NCBI GenBank assembly: GCA_937959095.1
Contig: CALGLY010000348.1
Location: 1 to 7,415 of the forward strand
Direction of reading: 5' to 3'
Origin: an uncultured Saprospiraceae bacterium
GTDB lineage: Bacteria; Bacteroidota; Bacteroidia; Chitinophagales; Saprospiraceae
Length of the DNA: 7,415 bases
The position numbers were made by a program, and so were the translations under genes. Below are positions 1 to 5,668 of this stretch, piece by piece (within the stretch, counting starts at the first letter, position 1; each line of letters opens with the position of its first letter). The notes below the pieces were generated by a model that saw only the letters and a program-made list of their open reading frames with translations, had not been told where the DNA came from and ran no database searches.

Positions 1-4
1 ATTA

Positions 5-81
5 AACCATATAAGGCATATAAGTACATTTAAGCTGCACTTTGTCGTGTTCTTATATGTTCTTATATGCCTTATATGGTT
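5..81. repeat. Long inverted repeat made of CATATAAG words
   Basis: Arms 5-34 and 52-81 pair at 28 of 30 positions; the only mismatches are 25/61 and 30/56. The outer 20 bp (5-24 with 62-81) are perfect. Each arm contains three copies of an 8-bp word at a 9-10 bp spacing: CATATAAG at 8-15 and 17-24 and CATTTAAG at 27-34, facing CTTATATG at 52-59, 62-69 and 71-78. The 17-nt loop can extend the stem (37-40 with 47-50). It lies beyond the secA terminator, so it is probably not part of the secA transcript. There is no coding potential. It may be an intergenic repeat element or a 3' structure of a gene to the left of the window. Confidence 0.9.
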
Positions 82-99
82 CAATAGTTTTTATACCCT

Positions 100-141
100 A
101 AAAACAAAACAGGGAAGCACACCCTCTGGCATACTTCCCTG
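100..141 (-). terminator. Rho-independent terminator of secA
   Basis: On the minus strand an 8-bp perfect stem, CAGGGAAG / CTTCCCTG (134-141 with 110-117), has a 16-nt loop. It is followed at once by the U-rich tract TTTTGTTTTT (109 down to 100). It begins about 45 nt after the secA stop codon, which is where a terminator for that gene should lie. The plus strand has no T-run after the stem, so termination is expected only in the secA direction. Confidence 0.85.
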
Positions 142-187
142 CTTATTATCTATTATGAATCTACCAAATAAATTTGGCGAGTACCTT

Positions 188-3100
188 TTATTTCCGTCCG
201 TGGCACTGCTTGTATTTCTTGCCGCTTCCGCAGGGGCAAGGCTCATTTCGTCCCACTTTCTTTTCTTCGCGTTTGAAGGTCTCTGGCTTCGTCTGTGTAC
301 GTGCGCGACCTGCTTGTGCGCCTGCGCGTCGGGCAGCGGCTTGCGTTTCTGTTTCTGAGCGATTGTTCGTCGTCAGTTGTTGCTGTTTGTTGGTGCGGGT
401 GCGTTGTTTTGCTTCTTCTAGCGTCGTGCCACCTGCAAAAACTACCGTGCCTTTCATCAAGTAGGAACTCACGTCACTATTGATTTCGTACATCAACTCT
501 TCGAAGAGCTTGTAGGCTTCCATCTTATAGACCACCAATGGATCTTTCTGCTCGAAGGAAGCGGAACGGACCGATTCTTTCAATTCATCCATACCACGGA
601 GGTGTTCCTTCCACGCATTATCTATGAGGGCAAGGGTAACGGTTTTCTCAATATCTTTCTTGATACTTTCGCCATTGCTATCCATGGCTTCCTGTATTCC
701 TGCCGTGATTTGCAATGGTCGCTCGCGCCCATCCGTGAATGGAATCACGATGCGTTTGAACTGTGTTTGGTTTTCATGCACATCTCGGATAAGTGGCATC
801 AATACTTCCACCACATCGTCCATCTTGCGGTTGTATTGTTCCCACACTTGCTTTTGGTAGCGATCCGATAAATCTGCCGTATTGCCTTCTGCGAAATCGG
901 CAGCTTCTATCTTTGGATCAACGCCTAAAGTACGGAGCGAATCCGTGCGGAAGGTATCAAAACTCCCTCCTGCGCGGTGGTCTTCCACTAAGGCTTCCAT
1001 CATGCCTTGGAACATCCCGTAAAGGTCTACTGAAAGGCGCTCTCCAGAAAGGGCATTTTTACGCTTTTTATAAATCGCTTCCCGCTGAATGTTCATTACA
1101 TCATCGTACTCTAGGAGGTTTTTACGCATCCCAAAGTTATTCTCCTCTACCCGCTTTTGTGCGCGCTCTATAGACTTAGTGACCATGCTGTGCTGAATCA
1201 CTTCGCCTTCTTCATGCCCCATTTTATCCATCATCTTCGCTATACGATCCGATTGGAATAGGCGCATCAATTTATCCTCTAAAGAAATATAGAATTGCGA
1301 TGAACCCGGATCTCCTTGACGACCCGCACGACCACGCAACTGTCTATCTACTCGACGCGAATCGTGGCGTTCCGTACCGATGATGGCTAGTCCACCTGCG
1401 GCTTTCACTTCATCGGAGAGTTTAATATCCGTACCACGTCCTGCCATGTTGGTGGCTATCGTCACTTTACCTGGGCGACCTGCTTCTGCCACTACTTCTG
1501 CTTCACGTTGGTGCTGCTTGGCGTTCAGTACGTTGTGGTCGAGTCCGCGCAAGCGCAGCATACGACTTAGTTTTTCCGAAATATCTACGGAAGTTGTACC
1601 CACCAATATCGGGCGACCTGCTTCACTCAAGCGCACAATCTCATTGATAACAGCATTGTATTTTTCTACATTACTTTTATATACATAATCTTGGCGGTCA
1701 TCGCGCGCAATTGGGCGATTCGTAGGAATCACAACTACATCGAGTTTATAGATTTCCCAAAGCTCATTTGCTTCCGTTTCTGCCGTACCCGTCATACCCG
1801 CTAGTTTGTGGTACATACGGAAGTAGTTTTGCAAGGTCACGGTCGCATAGGTCTGCGTGATGTCTCCGATTTTTACATTTTCTTTCGCCTCTAGTGCTTG
1901 GTGCAATCCATCCGAGTAGCGACGACCTTCCATCATACGTCCCGTCTGCTCATCCACGATTTTTACTTGCCCATCCATCACGATATACTCCGTTTCGCGC
2001 TCGAAAAGAGTATAGGCTTTCAGCAATTGACTCGTAGCGTGCAAGCGACGTGCTTTCACGGCATAGTCTTGCGAAACGCGGGTCTTTTCTTCTTGACTTT
2101 CCTTTTCATTCAAGGATTCATCCTCGTCTATTTCATACATGGCTGTTGCCATATCAGGCATCACGAAGAAACCAGCATCATTTACTTGGGTCGATAAAAA
2201 TTCGACTCCTCTATCTGTCAATTCTACTTGGCGGTTCTTTTCATCAATCGTGAAGAGCAAATCTTCATCTACAAGATGCATATTCTTCGACTGCTCCTGC
2301 ATGTAGAAGTTTTCTGCTTTTTGTAGGGCAACTTTCACGCCTTCTTCATTCAAAAACTTGATAAGTGGGCGATACTTTGGCAAGGAACGAAAGGCACGTA
2401 ATAAAGCCATGCCTGCTTCACCTTCCTCTACACCTGTGATGCCATCTTTGAATAAAGATTTTGCTTCTGCGATATAAGCGGTTGTCTTTTTGCGCTGTGC
2501 TGCAATCAGTCTTTCCACTAGCGGCTTCAAAGCTGCGTATTCTTGATCTTCTGCACCTTTTGGTACTGGCCCAGATATGATTAAAGGAGTACGCGCATCA
2601 TCTACCAATACCGAATCGACCTCATCTATCATCGAGTAGTGGTGTGGACGCTGTACCATATCATCGAGCGAAGTCACCATATTATCACGCAAATAATCGA
2701 AACCAAATTCGTTATTTGTACCATAGGTAATATCGTAGCGATACGCTTTGCGACGCTCTGGCGTGTGTGGCTTATATTTATCAATACAATCAACCGTCAA
2801 GAATAGAAACTCAAAAACTGGTCCTACCCACTCACTATCCCGCACGGCGAGGTAATTATTCACGGTGATGATGTGTACGCCTTGTCCTGCTAGTCCATTC
2901 AGGTAGGCAGGTAAGGTCGCCACGAGGGTTTTACCTTCTCCTGTTTGCATCTCTGCAATCTTACCATCATGTAGCACCATTCCACCAATCAGCTGCACAT
3001 CATAGTGCAACATATTCCAAGTGACATCTCCGCCTGCTGCTACCCACGAATTACTCCAAATAGCTTTATCGCCTTCTATCTTTACATAACTCTTTTTTGG

Positions 3101-3520
3101 ATTGGCTGCCAATTCGCGATCGAAATCGGTCGCGGTAACTGTCAAAGTGTCATTATCTTTGAAGCGGCGCGCTGTTTCCTTCATAGTAGCGAAAGCATCA
3201 GGAAGGATTTCTTTCAGAATTACCTCCAAGTGCTTGTTGCGCTCTTTTCGCAATTCATCTACTTCGCGAAAGAGGTTCTCTTTGCGTTCCAAGTCACTTT
3301 CTGCTAAGGCTTCTGCATTGGCATCGGCGATATCTTTATCAATACCTTCTAGATGGGTTGCAATGCGCTCGCGGAACTCTATCGTACGGTTTCGGAGGTC
3401 ATCGTTGCTTAGGTTTTGTAAGCGTTCGAACTCATCATTAATTTGATCTACAATAGGGGAGTATTCCGCTACATCGCGATCATATTTTGAACCAAATAAT
3501 TTCTTTACGAACTTAAACAT
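188..3520 (-). CDS. secA: Preprotein translocase ATPase subunit SecA, Bacteroidota-type
   Basis: SecA is the cytoplasmic and membrane-associated ATPase that pushes unfolded preproteins through SecYEG. The 1,110-residue product starts [10 protein letters not shown] and has every hallmark. Walker A is MQTGEGKT (191-198), with [15 protein letters not shown] near 266-280 and the DEAD-type motif IDEVD (298-302) followed by RTPLIISG. The second nucleotide-binding domain has NMAGRGTD (691-698) and the arginine-rich [13 protein letters not shown] near 727-739. The helical scaffold motif [10 protein letters not shown] is at 965-974. A low-complexity linker (about 1030-1085) leads to the SEC-C zinc motif with C1095, C1097, C1106 and H1107. 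Escherichia coli SecA is 901 residues; the extra length sits mainly near residues 55-105 and 330-430, as known for this phylum. The ATG at 3520 gives the usual SecA N-terminus. There is no Shine-Dalgarno sequence, only A-rich DNA upstream. The gene follows obg on the same strand after 197 nt, probably with its own promoter, and ends before an intrinsic terminator. Confidence 0.99.
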   Translation of the reverse strand: MFKFVKKLFGSKYDRDVAEYSPIVDQINDEFERLQNLSNDDLRNRTIEFRERIATHLEGIDKDIADANAEALAESDLERKENLFREVDELRKERNKHLEVILKEILPDAFATMKETARRFKDNDTLTVTATDFDRELAANPKKSYVKIEGDKAIWSNSWVAAGGDVTWNMLHYDVQLIGGMVLHDGKIAEMQTGEGKTLVATLPAYLNGLAGQGVHIITVNNYLAVRDSEWVGPVFEFLFLTVDCIDKYKPHTPERRKAYRYDITYGTNNEFGFDYLRDNMVTSLDDMVQRPHHYSMIDEVDSVLVDDARTPLIISGPVPKGAEDQEYAALKPLVERLIAAQRKKTTAYIAEAKSLFKDGITGVEEGEAGMALLRAFRSLPKYRPLIKFLNEEGVKVALQKAENFYMQEQSKNMHLVDEDLLFTIDEKNRQVELTDRGVEFLSTQVNDAGFFVMPDMATAMYEIDEDESLNEKESQEEKTRVSQDYAVKARRLHATSQLLKAYTLFERETEYIVMDGQVKIVDEQTGRMMEGRRYSDGLHQALEAKENVKIGDITQTYATVTLQNYFRMYHKLAGMTGTAETEANELWEIYKLDVVVIPTNRPIARDDRQDYVYKSNVEKYNAVINEIVRLSEAGRPILVGTTSVDISEKLSRMLRLRGLDHNVLNAKQHQREAEVVAEAGRPGKVTIATNMAGRGTDIKLSDEVKAAGGLAIIGTERHDSRRVDRQLRGRAGRQGDPGSSQFYISLEDKLMRLFQSDRIAKMMDKMGHEEGEVIQHSMVTKSIERAQKRVEENNFGMRKNLLEYDDVMNIQREAIYKKRKNALSGERLSVDLYGMFQGMMEALVEDHRAGGSFDTFRTDSLRTLGVDPKIEAADFAEGNTADLSDRYQKQVWEQYNRKMDDVVEVLMPLIRDVHENQTQFKRIVIPFTDGRERPLQITAGIQEAMDSNGESIKKDIEKTVTLALIDNAWKEHLRGMDELKESVRSASFEQKDPLVVYKMEAYKLFEELMYEINSDVSSYLMKGTVVFAGGTTLEEAKQRTRTNKQQQLTTNNRSETETQAAARRAGAQAGRARTQTKPETFKREEKKVGRNEPCPCGSGKKYKQCHGRK

Positions 3521-3533
3521 TCTATTTTTCTTT

Positions 3534-3614
3534 GAGATGTGAGATTTTGAGATAGGAGATGTGAGACCTTTTTTTTGTGAAGTCTCACATCTCCTATCTC
3601 AAAATCTCACATCT
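3534..3614. repeat. Perfect 33-bp inverted repeat built from GAGATnn units
   Basis: Arms 3535-3567 and 3582-3614 are exact reverse complements with a 14-nt loop containing a run of eight T. Starting at 3534 the left arm reads as tandem units: GAGATGT, GAGATTTT, GAGATAG, GAGATGT, GAGAC, a period of about 7 bp. It sits between obg and secA, ending 14 nt upstream of the secA start codon. In the secA direction no T-run follows the stem, so it is a poor intrinsic terminator. If the promoter at 3631-3638 is used, the whole element lies in the secA 5' leader and would form a very stable RNA hairpin close to the start codon. Confidence 0.95.
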
Positions 3615-3630
3615 ATCCATTAAGGGAAGC

Positions 3631-3638
3631 CAAAGATA
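3631..3638 (-). promoter_or_regulatory. Candidate secA promoter, -7 element TATCTTTG
   Basis: On the minus strand TATCTTTG matches the Bacteroidota sigma-A -7 consensus TAnnTTTG exactly. Transcription would start near 3624-3627, about 105 nt before the secA ATG. A TTG-type -33 box is not convincing at the expected distance; only TCTG is seen 17 nt upstream. The call rests on one 6-base match in AT-rich DNA. Read-through from obg remains possible, since no clear terminator is visible after obg (only a weak bulged stem near 3666-3688). Confidence 0.45.
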
Positions 3639-3717
3639 GGCATTATGTACTAATACAGATTTCGTACCGAATTTATTTATCGGACAAAGTGACAGCTTTT
3701 AATTTTCATTTAATTGC

Positions 3718-4716
3718 CTAATGTTCCTTATTTATCACTTCCCAAAGCATATCTTTAAGCTCAACAAGCCCTTTTTGTGCTACAGATGAAATAAATACAT
3801 ACGGTACGTCTTTGGGTAGTTCTGGTAGTAACAATTCTTGCAATTCTGCATCTAGCATATCCGACTTGGTGATGGCTAGTACGCGTGGTTTATCCAATAA
3901 TTCAGGATTGAACATCTCTAATTCATGGAGTAAAATGTCGTATTCCTTCTGGATATTTTCGCTATCACAAGCAATCATAAAAAGAAGGGTTGCATTGCGT
4001 TCTATATGCCGCAAAAAGCGATGCCCCAAGCCTTTGCCTTCGTGTGCTTTTTCGATGATGCCAGGAATGTCTGCCATTACAAAAGAAAGCCCATTCCGAT
4101 AATTGACAATTCCTAAGTTTGGTACGAGTGTGGTGAAGGCGTAATTGGCAATCTTAGGTTTTGCTGCCGTCACTACAGATAGGAGTGTCGATTTTCCTGC
4201 ATTCGGAAGTCCTACTAAACCGACATCTGCGAGTACTTTGAGTTCCAGTATCTTCCAGACCATTTGCCCTTCTTCGCCTGGTTGTGCGTAGCGTGGTGTT
4301 CGGTTGGTCGATGACTTGAAGTGCGCGTTGCCTTGTCCACCACGTCCTCCTGCTAGTAGAATAACCTCTTCGCCATCATTAGTGATTTCAAACTCGATTT
4401 CGCCTGTTTCCACATCTTTTGCTACTGTACCTAGTGGCACATCTAGGATGATGTCTTCGCCCTCTGCACCTGAACTATGACTTGAGCCACCACGTCCTCC
4501 AGGGCCTGCAATCACGTGCTTGCGATACTTGAGTGCAAGGAGTGTCCATACATTTCGATTACCGCGTAGAACGATGTGTCCGCCACGTCCACCATCTCCA
4601 CCCTCAGGGCCACCCTTCGTTGTGATTTTATCTCGAAGTAAATGTGCTGAACCTGCCCCTCCTGCTCCTGAGCGACAGCATATTTTTACATAATCTACAA
4701 AATTCTGTTGTGCCAT
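3718..4716 (-). CDS. obg: GTPase Obg/CgtA, ribosome-assembly factor
   Basis: Obg is an essential GTPase that binds the large ribosomal subunit late in assembly and is linked to (p)ppGpp signalling. The 332-residue product has the glycine-rich Obg fold at about 1-158, including [12 protein letters not shown] (35-46), GPGGRGG (71-77) and [12 protein letters not shown] (122-133). The G domain follows: G1 GLPNAGKS (169-176), switch I with TT (195-196), G3 DIPG (216-219), G4 TKSD (283-286, in place of the usual NKxD, as often in Bacteroidota) and G5 SSVA (310-313). The C-terminal OCT domain of some homologues is absent, and the length is normal for this short form. The ATG at 4716 gives the expected [12 protein letters not shown] start. 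No Shine-Dalgarno sequence is seen. The gene is divergent from the acetyltransferase and upstream of secA on the same strand. Confidence 0.98.
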   Translation of the reverse strand: MAQQNFVDYVKICCRSGAGGAGSAHLLRDKITTKGGPEGGDGGRGGHIVLRGNRNVWTLLALKYRKHVIAGPGGRGGSSHSSGAEGEDIILDVPLGTVAKDVETGEIEFEITNDGEEVILLAGGRGGQGNAHFKSSTNRTPRYAQPGEEGQMVWKILELKVLADVGLVGLPNAGKSTLLSVVTAAKPKIANYAFTTLVPNLGIVNYRNGLSFVMADIPGIIEKAHEGKGLGHRFLRHIERNATLLFMIACDSENIQKEYDILLHELEMFNPELLDKPRVLAITKSDMLDAELQELLLPELPKDVPYVFISSVAQKGLVELKDMLWEVINKEH

Positions 4717-4735
4717 GCTGGTGTTAATTAAATTT

Positions 4736-4751
4736 CTCTGCGCCTCTGTGT
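4736..4751. repeat. Two degenerate 8-bp units, CTCTGCGC CTCTGTGT
   Basis: Two tandem octamers lie about 20 nt upstream of the obg start codon. They resemble the short CTCTGCG/CTTTGCG-type octamer repeats scattered between genes in many Bacteroidota and cyanobacterial genomes (recalled from general knowledge, not searched here). With only two units this could be chance. Confidence 0.4.
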
Positions 4752-4786
4752 TCTATCCACATCTTGTAAGAAGCTGTATACCTCTT

Positions 4787-4861
4787 GTATTAGGTACAAT
4801 AAAACTAATTTCTAACTATCTCATACCTAATACGTAATACCTTGTACCTGATACCTAAATA
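4787..4861. repeat. Heptanucleotide CTnATAC repeats forming an inverted repeat
   Basis: From 4820 six consecutive heptamers can be read: CTCATAC, CTAATAC, GTAATAC, CTTGTAC, CTGATAC, CTAAATA (4820-4861). Inverted copies precede them at 4787-4799. This arm pairs with 4842-4854 over 13 positions with one G-T wobble, or alternatively its first ten bases pair perfectly with 4824-4833, so the stem can slip by two heptads. The element lies in the divergent obg/acetyltransferase gap. It would be inside the obg leader if the -7 box at 4874-4881 is used. Confidence 0.8.
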
Positions 4862-4873
4862 ATTATGAAGCCG

Positions 4874-4881
4874 CAAAGGTA
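4874..4881 (-). promoter_or_regulatory. Candidate obg promoter, -7 element TACCTTTG
   Basis: On the minus strand TACCTTTG is a full match to TAnnTTTG and continues as TTTGCGGC, the same eight bases found at the candidate promoter of the parvulin gene (5538-5545). Transcription would begin near 4867, giving a leader of about 150 nt that contains the heptamer element and the CTCTG octamers. No clear TTG -33 box is seen at 17-23 nt upstream. Confidence 0.55.
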
Positions 4882-4901
4882 ACAAACTCAACATAGGAAA
4901 G

Positions 4902-5393
4902 ATGAAAATTCGTTTTGCGAAAGCCGAAGATTTGCCACAAATCGTAGAAATTATTAATCAAGCCACTCGTGCGGGTAATGCCAATGCCTTTCATAAGGAA
5001 CTAGAAACCGAGGAAAGACGAGCATGGCTAAAAGCACATCAGGAAGATAGTTATCCTTTGTATGTGCTAGAATTGGAAGAAAAAGTAGTAGCTTGGGCAT
5101 CCTTGAGCCCATATAGAGGCAGGCGAGCTGCACTCCGAAAAATAGCTGAAATAAGTTATTATGTTGACTATACTTATCATGGGCAAGGCGTAGGTAAGCG
5201 ACTTATGGAATATGCTATTGCCGATTGTGAACGCTTAGGATTTAACCATCTCGTTGCCTTATTAATCGAAATTAATACAGGAAGTATTCATCTACTCGAA
5301 AAATTTGGCTTCGAGCGTTGGGGCTTTTTCCCTGATGTGGTAGAACTCAAGGATGGAATTTGCGGACATTTAATTTATGGCAAGAGCTTGTGA
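4902..5393 (+). CDS. GNAT-family N-acetyltransferase (phosphinothricin acetyltransferase-like)
   Basis: GNAT enzymes transfer an acetyl group from acetyl-CoA to an amine. The 163-residue protein is a complete single-domain member, opening MKIRFAKAEDLPQIVEI. The acetyl-CoA pyrophosphate loop is HGQGVGKRL (93-101), after the beta strand ISYYVDYTY. The later NTGSIHLLEKFGF (125-137) matches the conserved N-x-x-S/A-I-x-L-x-E-K-x-G-F region. Length and layout fit the PAT/YncA subgroup (COG1247 type), whose members acetylate phosphinothricin, methionine sulfoximine or related amino acids. The true substrate cannot be read from sequence. AGGA at 4895-4898 is only 3 nt from the ATG and may be coincidental. 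The gene is divergent from obg and apparently monocistronic. A T8 run at 5402-5409 follows the stop, but no good stem precedes it, so a terminator is not called. Confidence 0.93.
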   Translation: MKIRFAKAEDLPQIVEIINQATRAGNANAFHKELETEERRAWLKAHQEDSYPLYVLELEEKVVAWASLSPYRGRRAALRKIAEISYYVDYTYHGQGVGKRLMEYAIADCERLGFNHLVALLIEINTGSIHLLEKFGFERWGFFPDVVELKDGICGHLIYGKSL

Positions 5394-5466
5394 GGGCACT
5401 ATTTTTTTTGGTCTTTGACAATTTTTGCTAAAAATGTGTTATTTATTCTTGTGAATTGCCTAACTA

Positions 5467-5514
5467 CCCTTAAATACAAGGGGAATAAGTGAAAAGCGAT
5501 TTACTCTACCCCTT
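5467..5514 (+). other. Stem-loop with an overlapping alternative hairpin
   Basis: AAGGGG (5478-5483) pairs with CCCCTT (5509-5514). Inside it AGTGAA (5488-5493) pairs with TTTACT (5500-5505, one G-T wobble) around a 6-nt loop, separated by a small internal loop. A competing smaller hairpin pairs CCCTT (5467-5471) with AAGGG (5478-5482), so the two cannot form together. No T-run follows, so it is not a standard intrinsic terminator. It may be the 3' end structure of the acetyltransferase transcript. It lies upstream of the candidate parvulin promoter. The rest of the gap 5394-5668 holds only the candidate promoter and short ORF listed separately. Confidence 0.5.
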
Positions 5515-5533
5515 CCAATATCAGAATAATTAC

Positions 5534-5541
5534 TAATTTTG
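5534..5541 (+). promoter_or_regulatory. Candidate promoter of the parvulin gene, -7 element TAATTTTG
   Basis: TAATTTTG fits the Bacteroidota consensus TAnnTTTG and continues into GCGGC, giving TTTGCGGC as at the obg promoter. The predicted transcript start is near 5548, about 120 nt before the isomerase start codon. A TTG -33 element is not evident around 5508-5516. Confidence 0.5.
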
Positions 5542-5563
5542 CGGCGTTTTTTAGATTTAGCGT

Positions 5564-5650
5564 ATGATGTGTAATTATTCGTGCGTTATGAAAAGCGGTT
5601 TTAAATCTTCTCGTTCTTCGGCAATAGTGGTTGAAGAAGCAAACTTCTAA
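5564..5650 (+). CDS. Possible 28-residue leader peptide or small protein
   Basis: An ATG-ATG start opens a frame of 28 codons plus TAA, reading MMCNYSCVMKSGFKSSRSSA then IVVEEANF. It begins about 16 nt after the predicted transcript start and ends 18 nt before the isomerase ATG, so it would be the first ORF on that mRNA. It has no recognisable domain, signal peptide or membrane helix. A third in-frame ATG at 5588 would give a 20-residue version. No Shine-Dalgarno sequence is seen. An ORF this short can easily arise by chance; only its placement supports it. Confidence 0.2.
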   Translation: MMCNYSCVMKSGFKSSRSSAIVVEEANF

Positions 5651-5668
5651 AGTAAAAAATTCAAACCC

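Noticed and set aside
188..3446. Several plus-strand open frames of 60-126 codons opposite secA
   Set aside because: They lie antisense within a strongly supported SecA gene, are rich in Ser, Leu and Arg as expected of reverse-strand translations, and show no domains.
3534..3614. Inverted repeat as an intrinsic terminator of obg
   Set aside because: In the obg-to-secA direction the stem is followed by A-rich sequence rather than a U-run, and it is far longer than a normal terminator stem. Some transcript loss is still possible.
3597..3623. Tiny minus-strand ORF of about 8 codons at the secA leader hairpin as a SecM-like arrest peptide
   Set aside because: It is far too short for an arrest peptide with a signal sequence, and its codons simply come from the repeat.
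3812..4102. Plus-strand 96-codon open frame inside obg
   Set aside because: It is antisense to the GTPase domain of Obg and has no features of its own.
4820..4861. Heptamer array as a CRISPR
   Set aside because: The units are contiguous 7-mers without spacers, and no cas gene is present.
5381..5409. Terminator after the acetyltransferase gene (T8 run at 5402-5409)
   Set aside because: Only 3-4 bp stems can be drawn before the T-run, which is too weak to call.
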